A stretch of 64,000 nt of DNA from Capsicum annuum (lineage: Eukaryota > Streptophyta > Magnoliopsida > Solanales > Solanaceae): assembly GCF_002878395.1 (NCBI RefSeq), contig NC_061119.1, positions 16,724,109 to 16,788,108 on the forward strand. Reading direction: 5' to 3'. Under the pieces are notes generated by a model, which worked only from the letters and a program-made list of their open reading frames with translations, was not told the origin of the DNA and searched no databases. Shown here one piece after another: positions 1-12,102 of this stretch. A program made the translations under genes and the position numbers. Position 1 is the stretch's first letter. Every line of letters begins with the position of its first letter.

Positions 1-1033
1 TGGTCATGTCAATTTATTCAATCATATGAAATTCTCTCCCTTTAAAGCAATAATGTGGTTATAACAAGAAACTCCCTCTCATCATATATAAACCATGTCA
101 AATACCATGATATTGAGAAAATCACTTTCAAATCTTAAGGCATGCATTTCAAATCATTCACAATGGTAATATAAACTTTAGTTTGCAATAAGAGAGGGAA
201 TTCATACTCATGCTCTCAATCAATCTTACAAAATACACTAAATCATATACGCATATAGGTATAATTCAATTTCCATGAAAAGTGATTCAAGAAAACATAT
301 ATTTTCATCAAAACAGTCCCATGATCCATAATTTTTGAAAATAATATTGAATACCTCATTACAAATCATATTTGGGGATCTTTAATCTTGATAAAATATT
401 AAATCTTATGCCCAAGGTTTTTAGAGTAGTCCCACATACCTTAGATTATAAAATTTGAAAGGTGGAACCCAAATCTTGATCCATTTCTTGGAATTCTTAA
501 TCTTAGGGATGAGTTCTTGATATTTGAGAAAAAGCCTAAGGTTTTTTATTTGAGAGAGAAAAGTAGTTTCTGATGTAATTAGCCCCAAAAATGATTTAAT
601 TTCATGTTAGGATGCAGTTTAGATAAGAGGAATTGACTAATATACCTCTCCTGACCCAGAATTTAAAAAGAAATTATGAATTGGGCACCGACGCGCCAAC
701 CAACGCAAGCGTCGATATCACATCGGTCCATTGTTTCATTAATGCAGCGCATTGACTTTGCATCGAATCACTATTTCCAACATTTAATCTCACCTCTAAC
801 GCTGTCTGGAAAATTCAGAACTTCCCCGACACATCCCCTTTACTCCCCTGAACATGAAACAACTTAAAAATTTATATCTCAAGGGTTGAAAAATCAATTT
901 AAAAATCACACAAGTTTAGGAGCTTAAAATATGACTAAGTCCTTTTGAAACTTTGAAAATGTTTAAGTTTCTAGCCTCTCAAACATGCTACTAAGTGAGA
1001 TACCACATAGAAGATTTTTTGTGGGGTGTTACA
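1..1033 (-). mobile_element. Reverse-oriented Ty3/gypsy LTR, partial, 5' end at 1033
   Basis: The right edge reads GTGGGGTGTTACA; its reverse complement TGTAACACCCC matches the start of the LTRs ending at 15502 (minus strand) and starting at 58221 (plus strand). Upstream text matches the same family in order: a GAGAGAGAA-rich leader near 540-560, a CATACCTTA stretch near 435, and GCG-rich dyads near 688-710. The window cuts it, so solo LTR versus complete element cannot be decided. No coding potential is seen; the short open frame at 676-867 lies in the LTR and resembles nothing. Confidence 0.65.
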
Positions 1034-1574
1034 GCATTGTGTCGGGATGGTTATTTATTTATAACCTGGGTGGGTACTATGAAGTACCTTGTGCCTACGG
1101 TGTCATGCCTCATTTTAGGGGTCTCACTTAGAGTATCATAAGTAACTCTCATACTTTGGTTCCCTAATGACCCTTCTTATGTTAAGGTGGTAGTGGCTTT
1201 AGAGCTATAGTGATGTTTTGAAACAGATAGAGTAGAGGTCCCTAGTGGGGGAGAGTCTGGGTGACTACTAGATCTAAGGTTTTTGATGGTGAGGTAAGGT
1301 TATGGCCATAAGAAATGGCTAGAAGAGAATAAAAGTGGGTAGTGAAGAATCCTTGTGAAAAATGATAGAGGTCACCAAACCTTTGGAAGGATAGATCATA
1401 CCCGGGTATAGAAAAAGTAATCCTGAATATTGTGATTGATAGATATACCAATCGTTGTATTGGGCACTTGGAACCTTGATGGGGCATGATACTTGGTTAA
1501 AGTAATAAAAGAGCAGTAGTGTTTTGGGTGGTATTGGTATCTTGGTTTCTTTGAGTCTTATAAGGAGGTCCCAT
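1034..1574. other. Unassigned stretch, probably decayed chromovirus interior
   Basis: No recognisable protein or RNA. Its position directly before a chromodomain trace suggests worn-down pol sequence of the same element, but I cannot align it to integrase by eye. Confidence 0.3.
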
Positions 1575-1712
1575 TGAGGATCTTGGGTTGGCAAGTTCGC
1601 TGGTTACAAAAAAAAAGGTGGGGCTTCAGTAAAGGTTCTATGCTGGAACCAAAAGTCTGAGAAAGTTATTTGGGATGCGGAAGAGGATATGGAGACCAAG
1701 TTTCCATGTTGA
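1575..1712 (+). pseudogene. Chromovirus (Tekay/Del-like) pol 3' end with chromodomain trace
   Basis: From 1623 the frame reads ASVKVLCWNQKSEKVIWDAE followed by EDMETKFPC and a stop at 1710-1712. This is the end of the chromodomain that closes pol in Tekay/Del chromoviruses (family pattern: VKVLW.N...E..TWE.E.DM...YP). The preceding bases, in another frame, resemble the VPI.ILDRQVRKLR segment that normally precedes it, so at least one frameshift is present. In living elements this module follows integrase and reads histone marks to direct integration. The start is approximate because the upstream frame is lost. The element's 3' LTR follows 297 bases downstream, as expected. The call rests on motif memory, not an alignment. 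Confidence 0.6.
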
Positions 1713-2009
1713 TGTTCATTTTGGAAACTTATGTGTAAGGTATGTGTTCTTCATTACATCTTGGTTTTCTAACTTGAATAAAGAAAAGGTTGGTTTCCTT
1801 ACATCGTTGTTTCTAACTTAGTTAGAGGTCAGGATGGAGGTGTTGGGGTATAAATCATGCTTGGGGTATGTGGTAATCTTCTCATCTTGAATTATGTCTT
1901 TGTCTTCTAATTTGGTTGAAGGGAATTTTGAGGCATATTAAGGGTTAACTCATGTTTGTGCTTGCCTTTACCCGTCATTCGAGGACAAATGATCCTACAT
2001 GTGAGAGAA
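1713..2009 (+). other. Chromovirus 3' untranslated region with PPT-like end
   Basis: Contains CATTCGAGGACAAATG (1976-1991), close to the CATTCGAGGACGAATG motif commonly found just before the 3' LTR of plant chromoviruses. A purine-rich GTGAGAGAA (2001-2009) sits where the polypurine tract should be, abutting the LTR start. Confidence 0.5.
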
Positions 2010-3490
2010 TAAAACAACCTAAACTTTGGCCCTTCTAAAATTTCTTGAGTTTTGGACAATCTGGACAACATACGATTCATGGGTACTAGTAGTAAGCTAA
2101 TATACGGTTTGGTGTCCCTATTATCGTATGTTAGTAACTGATTTTCGGTTGCATTCTGTCCAAGATATGATTTGAGATCTTACTAGTAGTATGATAGGGC
2201 AAGACTGGTAATTTACCAAGTCGTATGATTCCTTAAGCTCAACCTAGTGTATTCTTCCTAGGGTATGAGTTGTAGGGTACTTCTCATACCTTAGGATACG
2301 AGTTTGGTGTGTGGTCATGTGTTGGACAGTATGAAGGTACAAGGTGGTGCTGGGGGAGGAGAATAGGGTACCACTCGTACACTAGGGTACGGTTTAAGGG
2401 GATGGGTAACCCTAAATTTTATGGTTTATGCTTTGGTTTTGGTCTTGGTAAAGGTATTCCCTCAACATGTTTGATAAAAGACCTAGGAGAATGCTTTTGT
2501 TACATTGTTGATCTTTTATTGAAAACTTCGCATAGTATAAAGTTGTAATGGAACCCAAAATGGTAGAAATGGTTTGGGATAGTTAAATGGTAAGGTCTTG
2601 GTGGTCATGGTTATGGTTAATTGAAAGCCTTGCGGGGTACATGGAAATCCCACAAGCAACTTAATAATATAATCTATTGGTACATAGGAATCCCTTATCT
2701 TTAATAAGGTTGGCTAAGGAAATTTCTAATAAGCTATAATCGGTATGAAGATACCACTTCTTATAGCCTTGGTTAATAATAGATGGACTTGATGGTTCGG
2801 TTGTGTGCTAATTGTTTTAACTGGGCAATAATGGCGGGGTGTGATAGCTAACCGTGAAGCTGTGAGTCCAACAGATGAACACTGGAAACTCATGTTTGCT
2901 GATATAAGGATTGGTCATGATGACCATATATGATACTTATGGGGTACATGAGAATCCCCTAAGTTACACTTGTATATATGTATCATAGAGAGCGAAGGAT
3001 ACAAGGGAATCCCCTACTCCTATGGTATCTTTGATACATATGGGTATACGTATCGGGGCCCGTTCAGGGGGTTACACTAGACCGATATAGCCCATGGGTG
3101 GATTATGACGGTTACGCTGCACATACCCAGGTTAATGGTTTCAAAGGATTGCTAAAACCGATTTTTTTTTCGACATAATTATATATATATAAGGTTGTGA
3201 ATGCATATGGTTGGTTTAATTGGTTATAAAGGTTTGTATTATTTTATTCTTATCCTGAGATCATGCTAGCGTTCACCCGCTAACTCATCTCTAGGAGCTA
3301 TATCCCCACGCGATACAGGAACCGATCAAACTAATCCTCCTACTCATTGATCGGATTCGGGGACAGTTGATGAGGGATTGAAGTGGTGAGCTTTCGTAGT
3401 TCGGAAGGCATCCATTTTGTGTCATGGATTACTTTGCATACTTTTGTCTTTTCATAGACTTTGTTTTTTGGCTATGGTCGGGGGCATGTA
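2010..3490 (+). mobile_element. Chromovirus 3' LTR, first segment (interrupted)
   Basis: Starts TAAAACAACCT, a decayed form of TGTAACRCC. It runs to GGTCGGGGGCATGT, where the Athila element is inserted. The matching continuation CCCGACTAGATACTC resumes at 20851, giving the GGTCGGGGGCATGTCCCGAC junction typical of these LTRs. Total LTR length without the insert is about 1.8 kb. Short TACGAC/GTCGTA-like words occur at 2060-2400. Nothing in it codes for protein. Confidence 0.6.
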
Positions 3491-5033
3491 TGATATGTCA
3501 TGGAAACATGACACTTTAGATGCTTAAAATCGTGAATTTATGCATGAACTTAGGATATTTTGTTAGACATGAGGCACTTTGATGTATATTGTAGGTAAAA
3601 CAGGTCTACTATAGTTTTGGAATGAAAAGGGAAGAAAATGACCTGGAAAAGACCAAATCTAATCAAGGTATGAGTAAACTCGCGAGTCGTCAACACTCGA
3701 TACAACTTATTTACTAACACTATGCACAACAGAGCCTAAAGACAAACTGAGAAGCTTATTATGGGGAAGATATGACTCAAGCAACCATGTCGTAAGCAGG
3801 GATACGAGTTATATGGATAAGTCATAAGCATAATAGAATCTAAAGCTAACATCCAAAGTTGAAGTCTCAATAAGATATGAGTTGGAAGACTGGGTACGAC
3901 TCATTATAGAAAATCCATATATAAACCAGTGTTCAAAGCTAGAAAAGACAGAAGTCCTAGGTGGATACGAGTAAAAGACACGAGTCGTATGCCCATGTAA
4001 GACTCGAGAGCAGAAGTCATATGTTGAACCAAAAGTTGAAACCTTGAGAGATCAGATACTGGAATGGGTACGAGAGGGCAAGGTACTACTCGTATAATGC
4101 CGGTACAAGTTGAAAATTGAGTCATACCGAGTGTCGACATAACTTTACCTTTCCCATTTTTATTACGATTTCTATGTTATTTTGAGATACTATAAATACG
4201 CTAGAATTTATCTTTTGTTAGGTTACGTATTCTTACAATAGTTTACATACTTTAAAAATTATTCTTGAGATATTGGGTTCTTATTCAATTCAAGACTTTG
4301 GAGTCTATTTGTCTTATTCTTGTGCAGTTAATTACATGTGTTCTTCATTAATAATCATGATTTCTTACATAAACATGAGCGACTAATATCCTTGACTAGG
4401 GTGATATTCATCTATTTTAGGGTTTATGCATGTATCCTACTCTTTTTCACAATAATTAATCTCATAGATACTGCAGAAGCTTGAGAAAGCTTGTATTCGC
4501 GTCCATCCCCAAAAGGGAGTTTGTGATTGGGAATAGAAGATTATGACAGTGATTTGGGATTCACCTCTACCTTTTAGTCCACGCCATCTTATCTAATCAC
4601 TTGATCCCAAAAAGATATAGTGAGCTGAGGTCGTAGCAAGGAACAACAAGGAAACACCCTAAGACTTAACCGGTATAGGGTGAGATTTATCTTCACGTCC
4701 AAAAAATGGTTGATAATACTATCTTGTAGACTTTGCATGCAGAATAATAGAATAGTTTAGTTGAACACGAGAAATTTATTGAGTTAAGAAGCCATGGGGA
4801 ACACAAGCCTAGAGTTCGTCTTCATTGGTTACAACTCAAAAGTACTCAAGTTTTGGGCACTACTTGCATTTGATACTAAAATTCCCCCATTTACTTTCCT
4901 GTACTGCTCATGGATTATATGAAGTCAAGAAACTATTCACGTTTTCCCTATGTGTTCGATCCCAACCTAATTGGGTTATTATATTTGCAATCGACCTAAC
5001 ATACTTCTATTGGATTTAGTTTTGGGCGACATC
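3491..5033 (+). repeat. Athila 5' LTR
   Basis: Pairs over its whole length with 19263-20846. Shared landmarks include GAATGAAAAGGGAAGAAAAT near 3620 and 19390, the TATA region, and TTGCAATCGA near the end. The two copies differ by many scattered substitutions, so the insertion is not recent. The 3' copy has a short extra stretch around 20178-20215. Confidence 0.88.
4191..4197 (+). promoter_or_regulatory. TATA box of the Athila 5' LTR
   Basis: TATAAAT within GAGATACTATAAATACG, about 840 bases before the LTR end. The equivalent place in the 3' LTR (near 19963) reads TATAGAT, so the motif is conserved in position but mutated there. Assigned from sequence alone. Confidence 0.5.
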
Positions 5034-5039
5034 AAATTT

Positions 5040-5057
5040 CAGCATCGTTGCCGAGGA
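5040..5057 (+). other. Degraded primer-binding site of the Athila element
   Basis: CAGCATCGTTGCCGAGGA sits six bases after the LTR. It matches 13 of 18 positions of TGGCGCCGTTGCCGGGGA, the primer site usual in Athila/Tat elements. All five differences are transitions. Confidence 0.6.
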
Positions 5058-5217
5058 AAACAGTTAGAGTACTGAATGGAATTAGTGAAGTTCGCGGGTT
5101 TTGTTTTTTGTTTCTTGATTTGGAATATGCCGGTGTATTCCAAGTACTAAGAGTAGAGCCAATCCCTTTCTCCCTTTTGATCCCGAGCCAGAGAGAATCT
5201 ATCAGACACCAAGAAGA

Positions 5218-6840
5218 ATGTCAGGACAAATTTGTGATAGGGTTCAAGACCCTCCACCAGTTGGTCCAAATACGGCACACCCGTGTGCTCTACTTTATCT
5301 ACAAAATATTGTAGCTATACAGACGCAACAAATTTTAGAGCTATAAAAAAGAAAAGTCGAAGATACTAGACTTTCTGCCGAGGCCGAGTTAGCTCAGCAA
5401 GGTGGACTAGCCAGTCCTAGATAGGTAGTTTGTCATCGAGTTCAGAGAGGCAAACCTCCATTGATTCCTCCTTATCAACACTTAGATCCATACGAGGATG
5501 AATAAGATATGGGTTATGTTGAGTCTACTGAGACAGGAGCCATTGTTCCTTCTGCCTTACCCCCAATGTAAAGTTTGATATTACTAGTGTCATGATCCAA
5601 TTGTTAAATCTCAATGGTGTATTTTTGGGTGCAGCTAAGGATGATGCAAACATGCATCTTGCTAATTTTACTGGGATCTACATAACCTAAACTATTCTTA
5701 GGTTCGATCAGGAAGCATTGACATTGAGGTTGTTCCCATTTTCTTTGACAGGAGAAGCATCACTATGGCTAGGGGAACTTCCAAGAGGATCGATCGCTAC
5801 TTGGCACGAGTTGTGAAAACAGTTTCTGTGCCAATTTTTCCCTCCTGCATGGATTCTACAGTTGAAGGATGGAATTTATAATTTTAGATAATTACCTATA
5901 GAATCTATGTATGAAGAGTTGTTTAGATTCAAGATGAAGCTGAGCATGGTACCAAATCACAAAATCAGAGGGTCTAACTTGTCAAAAATATTTTATAGAT
6001 CATTGAATGAAAGTTTGAGAGCAAAGGCAGATACTATTTTGGGAGAAGAATTTATACGTCTTCAGTGGAATGTTGTACATGATATGCTAGATGATATTTT
6101 GGTGACCACTAGAGGATGGCATACTAGAGATTCAAAATGTGGTGTAGGCACATATGCTATTGGATCAGGACATGATATAGTAGTGCAAGAGGTTGCACAG
6201 CTTCGTGTAGATAAAGTAAATGCAGTTGCGGTACATGGGACTACCACTAAACCATTCGAGATTGAATCTAAATAAGAGGCAAAGTAGCTTGACCATAGAT
6301 TGGTGGATTTTCGAGCCTAAGGGTAAAGGAATCAAGGTGGAACTATTATAACGATAAATACAAAGATAGGAGTAGAGAAAGAGATAGTGATTAGCGGCAT
6401 AAAGATGACTATAAGGAGAAGAGTGACAATTATATTCCACCAGGTAGTTGTGATACAGAGTAATGGAAGCAATTTTGTCTAAGTTGTTCAAAAGGCAAGA
6501 AAGCCAAGAGAGCTGTTTGAAGGTTATCAAAGCAGATTTGTCAGGATTGAACCAAAAAGTTGAGTCACATGCTACAGCAATCAAGCATTTAGAGAAATAA
6601 TTTGGTCAGATGTCAGCCACAGTAAATCAGAGATAACCTGGCACTCTTTCGAGCAACACAGTGGTAAATCCAAGAAACGATAGTCACTATTATGCCATTA
6701 CAACTCAGAGTGGTAAAGTTACTACAGAACCACCTATACCCACCGTAGATGAGCAGAAGAATGATGATGAGCTTGTTACAGAGAAGGTTACAGAGCCTAT
6801 GTTGATGCCCATTCCAAAACCTCTTCTTCCGTATCCATAA
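5218..6840 (+). pseudogene. Athila gag (broken)
   Basis: The likely start is the ATG at 5218 (MSGQICDRVQDPPPV). The capsid-type retrotransposon gag domain is clear at about 5650-6010: LTLRLFPFSLTGEASLW, then LPRGSIATWHEL, a stop, QFFPP, and MYEELFRFK. The C-terminal part (about 6465-6735) has the coiled region LSGLNQKVESHATAIKHLEK and the YYAITTQSGK motif that precedes protease in Athila. Gag would build the virus-like particle. There are stops at the Trp of HELWKQF (TGA), in IYNFRQ (TAA), after LEK and elsewhere, plus frameshifts around 5580 and 6275. The start is uncertain because the N-terminus of this family is poorly conserved. Confidence 0.75.
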
Positions 6841-6843
6841 AGG

Positions 6844-7392
6844 ATGAAAAAGAGACAAAAAGATGGTAAGTATCAGAAGTTTTTATCCATGCTAAAAGAA
6901 CTGCCAGTTAATATACCTCTCATTGCGGCGTTGGAGAAAATGCCCGGCTATGTAAAATTTATGAAAGATCTGATCACCAAGAAGAGAGAAGTCAGATATG
7001 AGACAGTTCATAATGTTCATCATTGCAGTGATGTAGCTACAAGATCATTGGTAGAGAATAAGGAGGACCCCAGTGCTTTCACTATACTTTACACCATTAG
7101 ATCTTTCAACTTTTTGCGTGCATTATGTGATTTGGGAGCTAGTATCAACCTCATGCCATTTGTAGTATTCAAATAGTTAGGGTTGAGATCTCCAAAACCT
7201 ACCACCATAAGACTAGTGATAACAGACAGTACGGTGAAAAAACTAGTTGGTATTTCCACTAATTTTGTGATCTTAGATTGGGAAGTGGACTTCCAAGTAC
7301 TAATTATTATGGGAAGACCATTTTTGGCTATAAGTAATACATTAATTAATTTAGAGCTGGGGCATCTGATATTGAGATTGAAGGATGAATAG
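6844..7392 (+). pseudogene. Athila aspartic protease region (broken)
   Basis: Two in-frame blocks separated by one TAG at 7174-7176. The first holds the active-site loop LCDLGASINLMP (Asp-Leu-Gly-Ala-Ser in place of the usual Asp-Ser/Thr-Gly) near 7125-7160. The second has GRPFLA near 7312, the conserved segment of the plant Ty3/gypsy protease fold. The enzyme cuts the gag-pol polyprotein. The upstream part (KYQKFLSMLKELPVNIPL..AL..MP.Y.KF..DL) is the conserved Athila pre-protease stretch. The single stop replaces a codon in VFK.LGL, where a Gln is expected (CAG to TAG). Confidence 0.8.
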
Positions 7393-7896
7393 GTGATATT
7401 CAACGTCTACAAATCTATGAGGTAGCCTGATAAGTTAAAAGTGATATCTGTGATTGATATGTTTGATGAGGAGGTAGATTCATTCCATGATATTGACGCA
7501 GTTACTCATGGTTCTAATATGGTTGCTCCTATTGAAGAGAGGCTAGGTGTTGAAGCGCTTCCAGCTATGATCATGAACTTTGATGCTGGTGGTATTGAGG
7601 AGTTAGTAGGTGCACTGCATGGGAGTGGTTCTTATAATTATGCACCAAAGAAGCTTAATTTATATTTGAAGAATATAACTACTCCACATGTGCGTCTTTC
7701 CATTGAGGAGCCACCTTTATTAGAGTTGAAGGTCCTCCCTTCCCATTTGCGGTATATATTTTGAGGGGCTAACAACACTTTACCTGTTATTATTGCAATT
7801 GATCTAAGATATTCAGAAATGGAAGCATTATTTTCAGTATTTCAAAAATTCAAGAGGACCATTGGATGGTCCATTGCAGATATTATGGGTATTCCG

Positions 7897-8755
7897 CCTG
7901 GTTTATGTACTCATAAAATACAACTTAAACTGAATTATGTTCCAACCATTGAACATCAATGTCGAATCAACCTTCTCTATTCAGGAGGTAGTGAATAAAG
8001 AAATATTCAAGTGGTTTGATGCTGGTGTAGTATATCCCATTGCTGATAGCAAGTGGGTCAGCACGGTACAATGCGCTCTAAAGAAAGTTAAAATTATTGT
8101 TGTGCCTAAAGATAAGAATGAGCTAGTTCCTATGAGGCCAATCACTGGATGAAGAGTGTGTATCAACTATAGAAAATTGAATGCATGGACTCAGAAGGAC
8201 CATTTTTCTATGTCTTTCATGGATTAAATGTTAGACAGGTTAGCAAGTAGAAAATAGTACTATTTTCTTGATGGGTACTCAGGCTACAATCAAATCACTA
8301 TTGCACCTGAGGACCAAGATAAGATGACTTTTACATGTCCTAATGGTACTTTTGCATTCAAACGTATGTTATTCGGGCTATGCAACGTTCCAGCCAAATT
8401 CCAGAGATGTATGATGGCAATCTTCTCTGATATGGTTGAAGACACCATCGAAGTATTCATGGATGATTTTTCAGTTACTGGTAATTATTTTGAAGACTGC
8501 CTAAATCACTTAGCAAAAGCTATTAAAAGGTGTGAAGAATGCAACTTGGTGTTTAATTGGGAGAAGGGCTATTTTACGGTGAAAGAAGGAATTGTGCTTG
8601 GGCGCGAGATTTCAAAGAGGAGCATAGAGGTTGATCGAGCAAAGATTGTGATGATTGAGAAATTACCCTACCTAATTTTTATGAAGGGAATTTAAAGCTT
8701 CTTAGGACATGCAGGCTTTTCTAGGCGATTTATCAAGGATTTCTCAAAGATTGAT
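7897..8755 (+). pseudogene. Athila reverse transcriptase (broken)
   Basis: N-terminal palm and fingers: EVFK-like KEIFKWFDAGVVYPIADSKW (about 7995-8055), then RVCINYRKLNA and FLDGYSGYNQITIAPEDQ (8262-8315). The catalytic box reads IEVFMDDFSV near 8450; the two Asp of the usual YxDD box are kept with Phe-Met before them, as is normal in Athila. RMLFGLCNVPAKFQRCM is the conserved primer-grip segment. Stops occur after PITG (8150), at MD.MLDRL (8224, CAA to TAA type) and after FMKGI (8693); a frameshift lies near 7975. The enzyme would copy the element RNA into cDNA. Confidence 0.85.
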
Positions 8756-8763
8756 AATTCCTT

Positions 8764-9290
8764 TTGCAAGCTTCTGGAGAAGGAGGTAAATTAAGTTTTG
8801 ATGATGCATATAAGAAGGCTTTTGAAAGACTAAAAGAGAAGTTGGTGACTTCTCCAATCATTATGTCTCCTGATTGGTCATTACTCTTTGAGATTGTGTG
8901 TGATGCTAGTATATTGGCTTTAGGGGTTGTACTAGGACAACGGAAAGAAAAGATCTTTCATCTCATATACTATGTTATTAAGGCACTAAATCATGCTCAA
9001 AAAAACTATACCGTAATGGAGCAAGAGTTATTGGCAGTAGTTTTTGCCTTTGAAAAATTTAGATCTTACTTGATTGGGACAAAGGTGATTGTGCACACTG
9101 ATCATGCAGCATTGAGGCACCTGATGGCTACAAATATGCAAAGCCTCAGCTTATTAGGTGGGTGCTTTGGTTGTAAGAATTCAACTTTGAGGTAAAGGAT
9201 AGAAAAGGCATAAATAATCAAGTTCTGGATCACTTGTCTAGAATGGAGGAGGAATCTATGCAGATGGTTGCAAATAGGTTGGAAATTGAT
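8764..9290 (+). pseudogene. Athila RNase H region (broken)
   Basis: The frame from about 8764 to 9195 reads FEIVCDASILALGVVLGQ (first catalytic Asp), then YTVMEQELLAVVFAFEKFR (catalytic Glu in MEQELLA), then VIVHTDHAALRHLM (third catalytic Asp). These are the three signature blocks of Ty3/gypsy RNase H. The frame shifts near 9150 and continues as DRKGINNQVLDHLSRMEE, the normal connection to integrase. It would remove the RNA strand after reverse transcription. Confidence 0.83.
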
Positions 9291-9399
9291 GACAATTTTC
9301 CAGACAAACAGATATTATAAAATTCCCAAGATCTAATTTGCATGGTTTGTAGATTATGCAAATTACTTAGCCAGTGATCTAGTTCCAAAAGATCTCTCC

Positions 9400-10623
9400 T
9401 ATCAGCAAAGAAAGAAATTCATGCATGAAGTAAGGAAATTCCTCTGGGAGTGACCTTATTTATTCAGGATTTGTGTAGATGGGATCATTCGTAGGTGTAT
9501 ACCTTAGGTAGAGATAATGATCATACTCAAGGCTTGCCATTCCTCGCCAGTTGGGGTCATCATGAAAGGGCCCGTACAACTCGTAAAATCCTGCATGGTG
9601 GCTATTATTGGCCAACAATCTAGAAAGATGCTCATGAGTATGCTTCTACATGTGACAAATGTCAATGACAAGGTACTATTTCTAGAAAACATAAAATTTC
9701 TATGACTCTTATTTTGGAATTGAAATTGTTTGATGTATAGGGCATAGATTTCATGGGACCTTTTGTGAGTTCGATTGGCATGAAGTATATACTTGTGGTT
9801 GTAGATTATATTTGAAAGTAGGTGGAAGAAATTGTGCTTCCTAACAATGAAACATGTAATGTCTCTGTATTCTTGAGAAAGAATATTTTTGCTCAATTTG
9901 GCATGCCACGAGCTATTATTAGTGATGGAGGGTCACATTTTTGCATTCATCTATTCAAAAGTCTACTTGGAAAATATGGAGTGAAACACAAGGTGGTAAC
10001 ACCTTATCATCCACAGATTAGTGGACAAGTTGAGGTTTCCAATAGAGAAATCAAGTCCATTTTAGCAAAGACTGTGAATGCCAATAGGACTGATTGGTCA
10101 AGGAAGTTAGATGATGCATTGTAGGCGTACCGCACATCTTATAAAAACCCCATAGGGGGTTCACCTTATCATCTAGTGTATGTAAAGGCCTGCCACTTGC
10201 CAATTGAGCTTGAGCATAAGGCACATGGGCATTGAAGAAGCTAAATTTAGAATGGCAGGATGCATCCAAATCAAGGTTGAATAAGATCAATGAGTTGGAT
10301 GAATTTAGGCTCCGGCATATGAAAGTTCAGTACTTTACAAAGAAAAGATGAAGCTACAACACGACCACAAGATTGAGAAGAGAGTATTTAAAAAGAGTGA
10401 CCAGGTGTTGCTTTATAAGTCTAAACTTTATTTGTTTCCAAGTAAGTTGAGGTCTACGTGGTTCAATCTATTCACGGTTACAAAATTTTATCCCTATGGA
10501 GCTTTAGAATAGAAGAGGGATGGTGAAGCCCTGTTCAAGGTAAACGAGCAAAGAGTGAAGCACTATATGGGAAATATTGAAGAAGTGAATGAGCTTGTTG
10601 AAACTATCTTTGTAAAAGACTGA
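9400..10623 (+). pseudogene. Athila integrase (broken)
   Basis: The zinc-binding His/Cys region is spread over several frames at 9525-9670 (CHSSPVGG-like, then ILHGGYYWP and CDKCQ-like). The core starts with GIDFMGPF near 9742 (first Asp). It continues [14 protein letters not shown] near 9900 (second Asp) and [20 protein letters not shown] near 10000 (catalytic Glu), the D,D-35-E layout. The C-terminus ends KVNEQRVKHYMGN..EEV and a TGA at 10621-10623, which is the usual Athila pol end. It would insert the cDNA in chromatin. Stops at 9739, 9814 and 10123, plus shifts, make it non-functional. Confidence 0.83.
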
Positions 10624-12102
10624 GTAACCAGAGAAATTACGTCGTACTACAACGTTAAATCAAGTGTTGCATGGGAGGAAACTCATAAGGCTAGTTGGTG
10701 AATCTGAGTATCCAACTTAGCTAGGTCATGCGGCGATGTTAAATTAAGTGTTGTGTGGGAGGCAATCCATGATTTTGTACTTGTTTAATTATAGGGTAAT
10801 ATGTTTTTTTAGTGTGCAAGACTAAGGAATGTAGAAAAAATCTAGAGAATTTGAAAAAGTTTTGGTCATACGAACTCTTTATAAGCCATATCTAGATGAT
10901 ACGACTCATGAGTAGGAATCGTATAGACCTGGAAAAAAGTTCAAAATCAGGCAAAAGTTTCTAGAATGGATACGACTCTCAGAATGAGTCATACCCTTAA
11001 GGTACGACTCGTCACATTGAGTCGTATCCATGCCATAACCTGGGTAAAGTTCCAAGTCTATACAAGTCAAAGAAAAGACCTGTAATCCTGGGTACGAGTC
11101 ATATACACAACTCGTACCCATCCTTACCAAGTCAGACCGTAGGTCAATCGGGCCCAAAAATTGAATTTAAATAAAAATAGGGTACTCGAGGGACACCCGA
11201 TACCCACAAAACGTACTCAATACCATTTTTGCCTAAATCTCAAGCCTTCAACACACGAAATCACTTGTACACAACTTAAATCAACTACCAACGAGTTTGG
11301 ATTTCTTATTTTGCTTGAGTTAAGCACGAATTTGGGAGGAAAAATAAGTAAAACCAGGAAATCTAGTCTTCAACTCAAGCCAAGTAAGTTTTGAACTTAA
11401 TCTCATTACATTTCAAGTTGGAATTATGAATATGAGTCATCTTGAACTTGGATTGAGTCAAAGTTAAACTTGTATTGAATTTGATACCTAATTCTTAGGT
11501 TTTTGTTGAAAATGGAAATTTGGGGTGATTGTGGTCTTGGATATTGGCATTTTGTATGTTTATGTGCTTAAAATTGTATGAGATTATTGCAAAAATTTAG
11601 GGGTAGACTAGGAAATTTGATTTGGAGTCAAACATTAAAGTTGGACTTCTATATTGCAGTAAATATGAGACCCCTTACGACTCGTACCCCTGGTACGGGG
11701 TTGTAATGGGACTCGTATCCATTGACAACATGGAAGTCTAAAAAGTTTAAGGTTCTAGAATGGATACAACTCAGTCATATTAGTCGTATCCAAACCATAC
11801 GACTCGTACACTTGGATTCTACTTACCTGGGAGTAATGGAAAATTAATAAATATTTCTGATTTGCTTATGACTGTTGATAATGAGTCGTACCTTTCTGGT
11901 GTGACCGGTTAGGATACTGAACAGTGAATAATTGTCATGCACTGTGCAGCATATGACTCGTTCATACAAGTCGTACAAAGTCAATACGACTAGTACACCT
12001 CACTCGTACCCTGACCAGAACATGCATACTGACCTTTAATTTTATATTTTTGTTTTCTTTTCTTTACTTACTTACCAATGATGTTATATTTGCAAGAACC
12101 AT
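10624..12102 (+). other. Athila non-coding spacer after pol
   Basis: Begins with two imperfect copies of a GTTAAATYAAGTGTTG..TGGGAGG segment (10651 and 10738), the short repeat typically found just after pol in Athila/Tat elements. From 10860 to 12010 it is crowded with TACGACTC and GAGTCGTA words in both orientations. No credible protein is encoded. Confidence 0.55.

Noticed and set aside
2309..2548. 79-codon open frame as a small gene
   Set aside because: It lies inside an LTR, and no motif or conserved pattern was seen.
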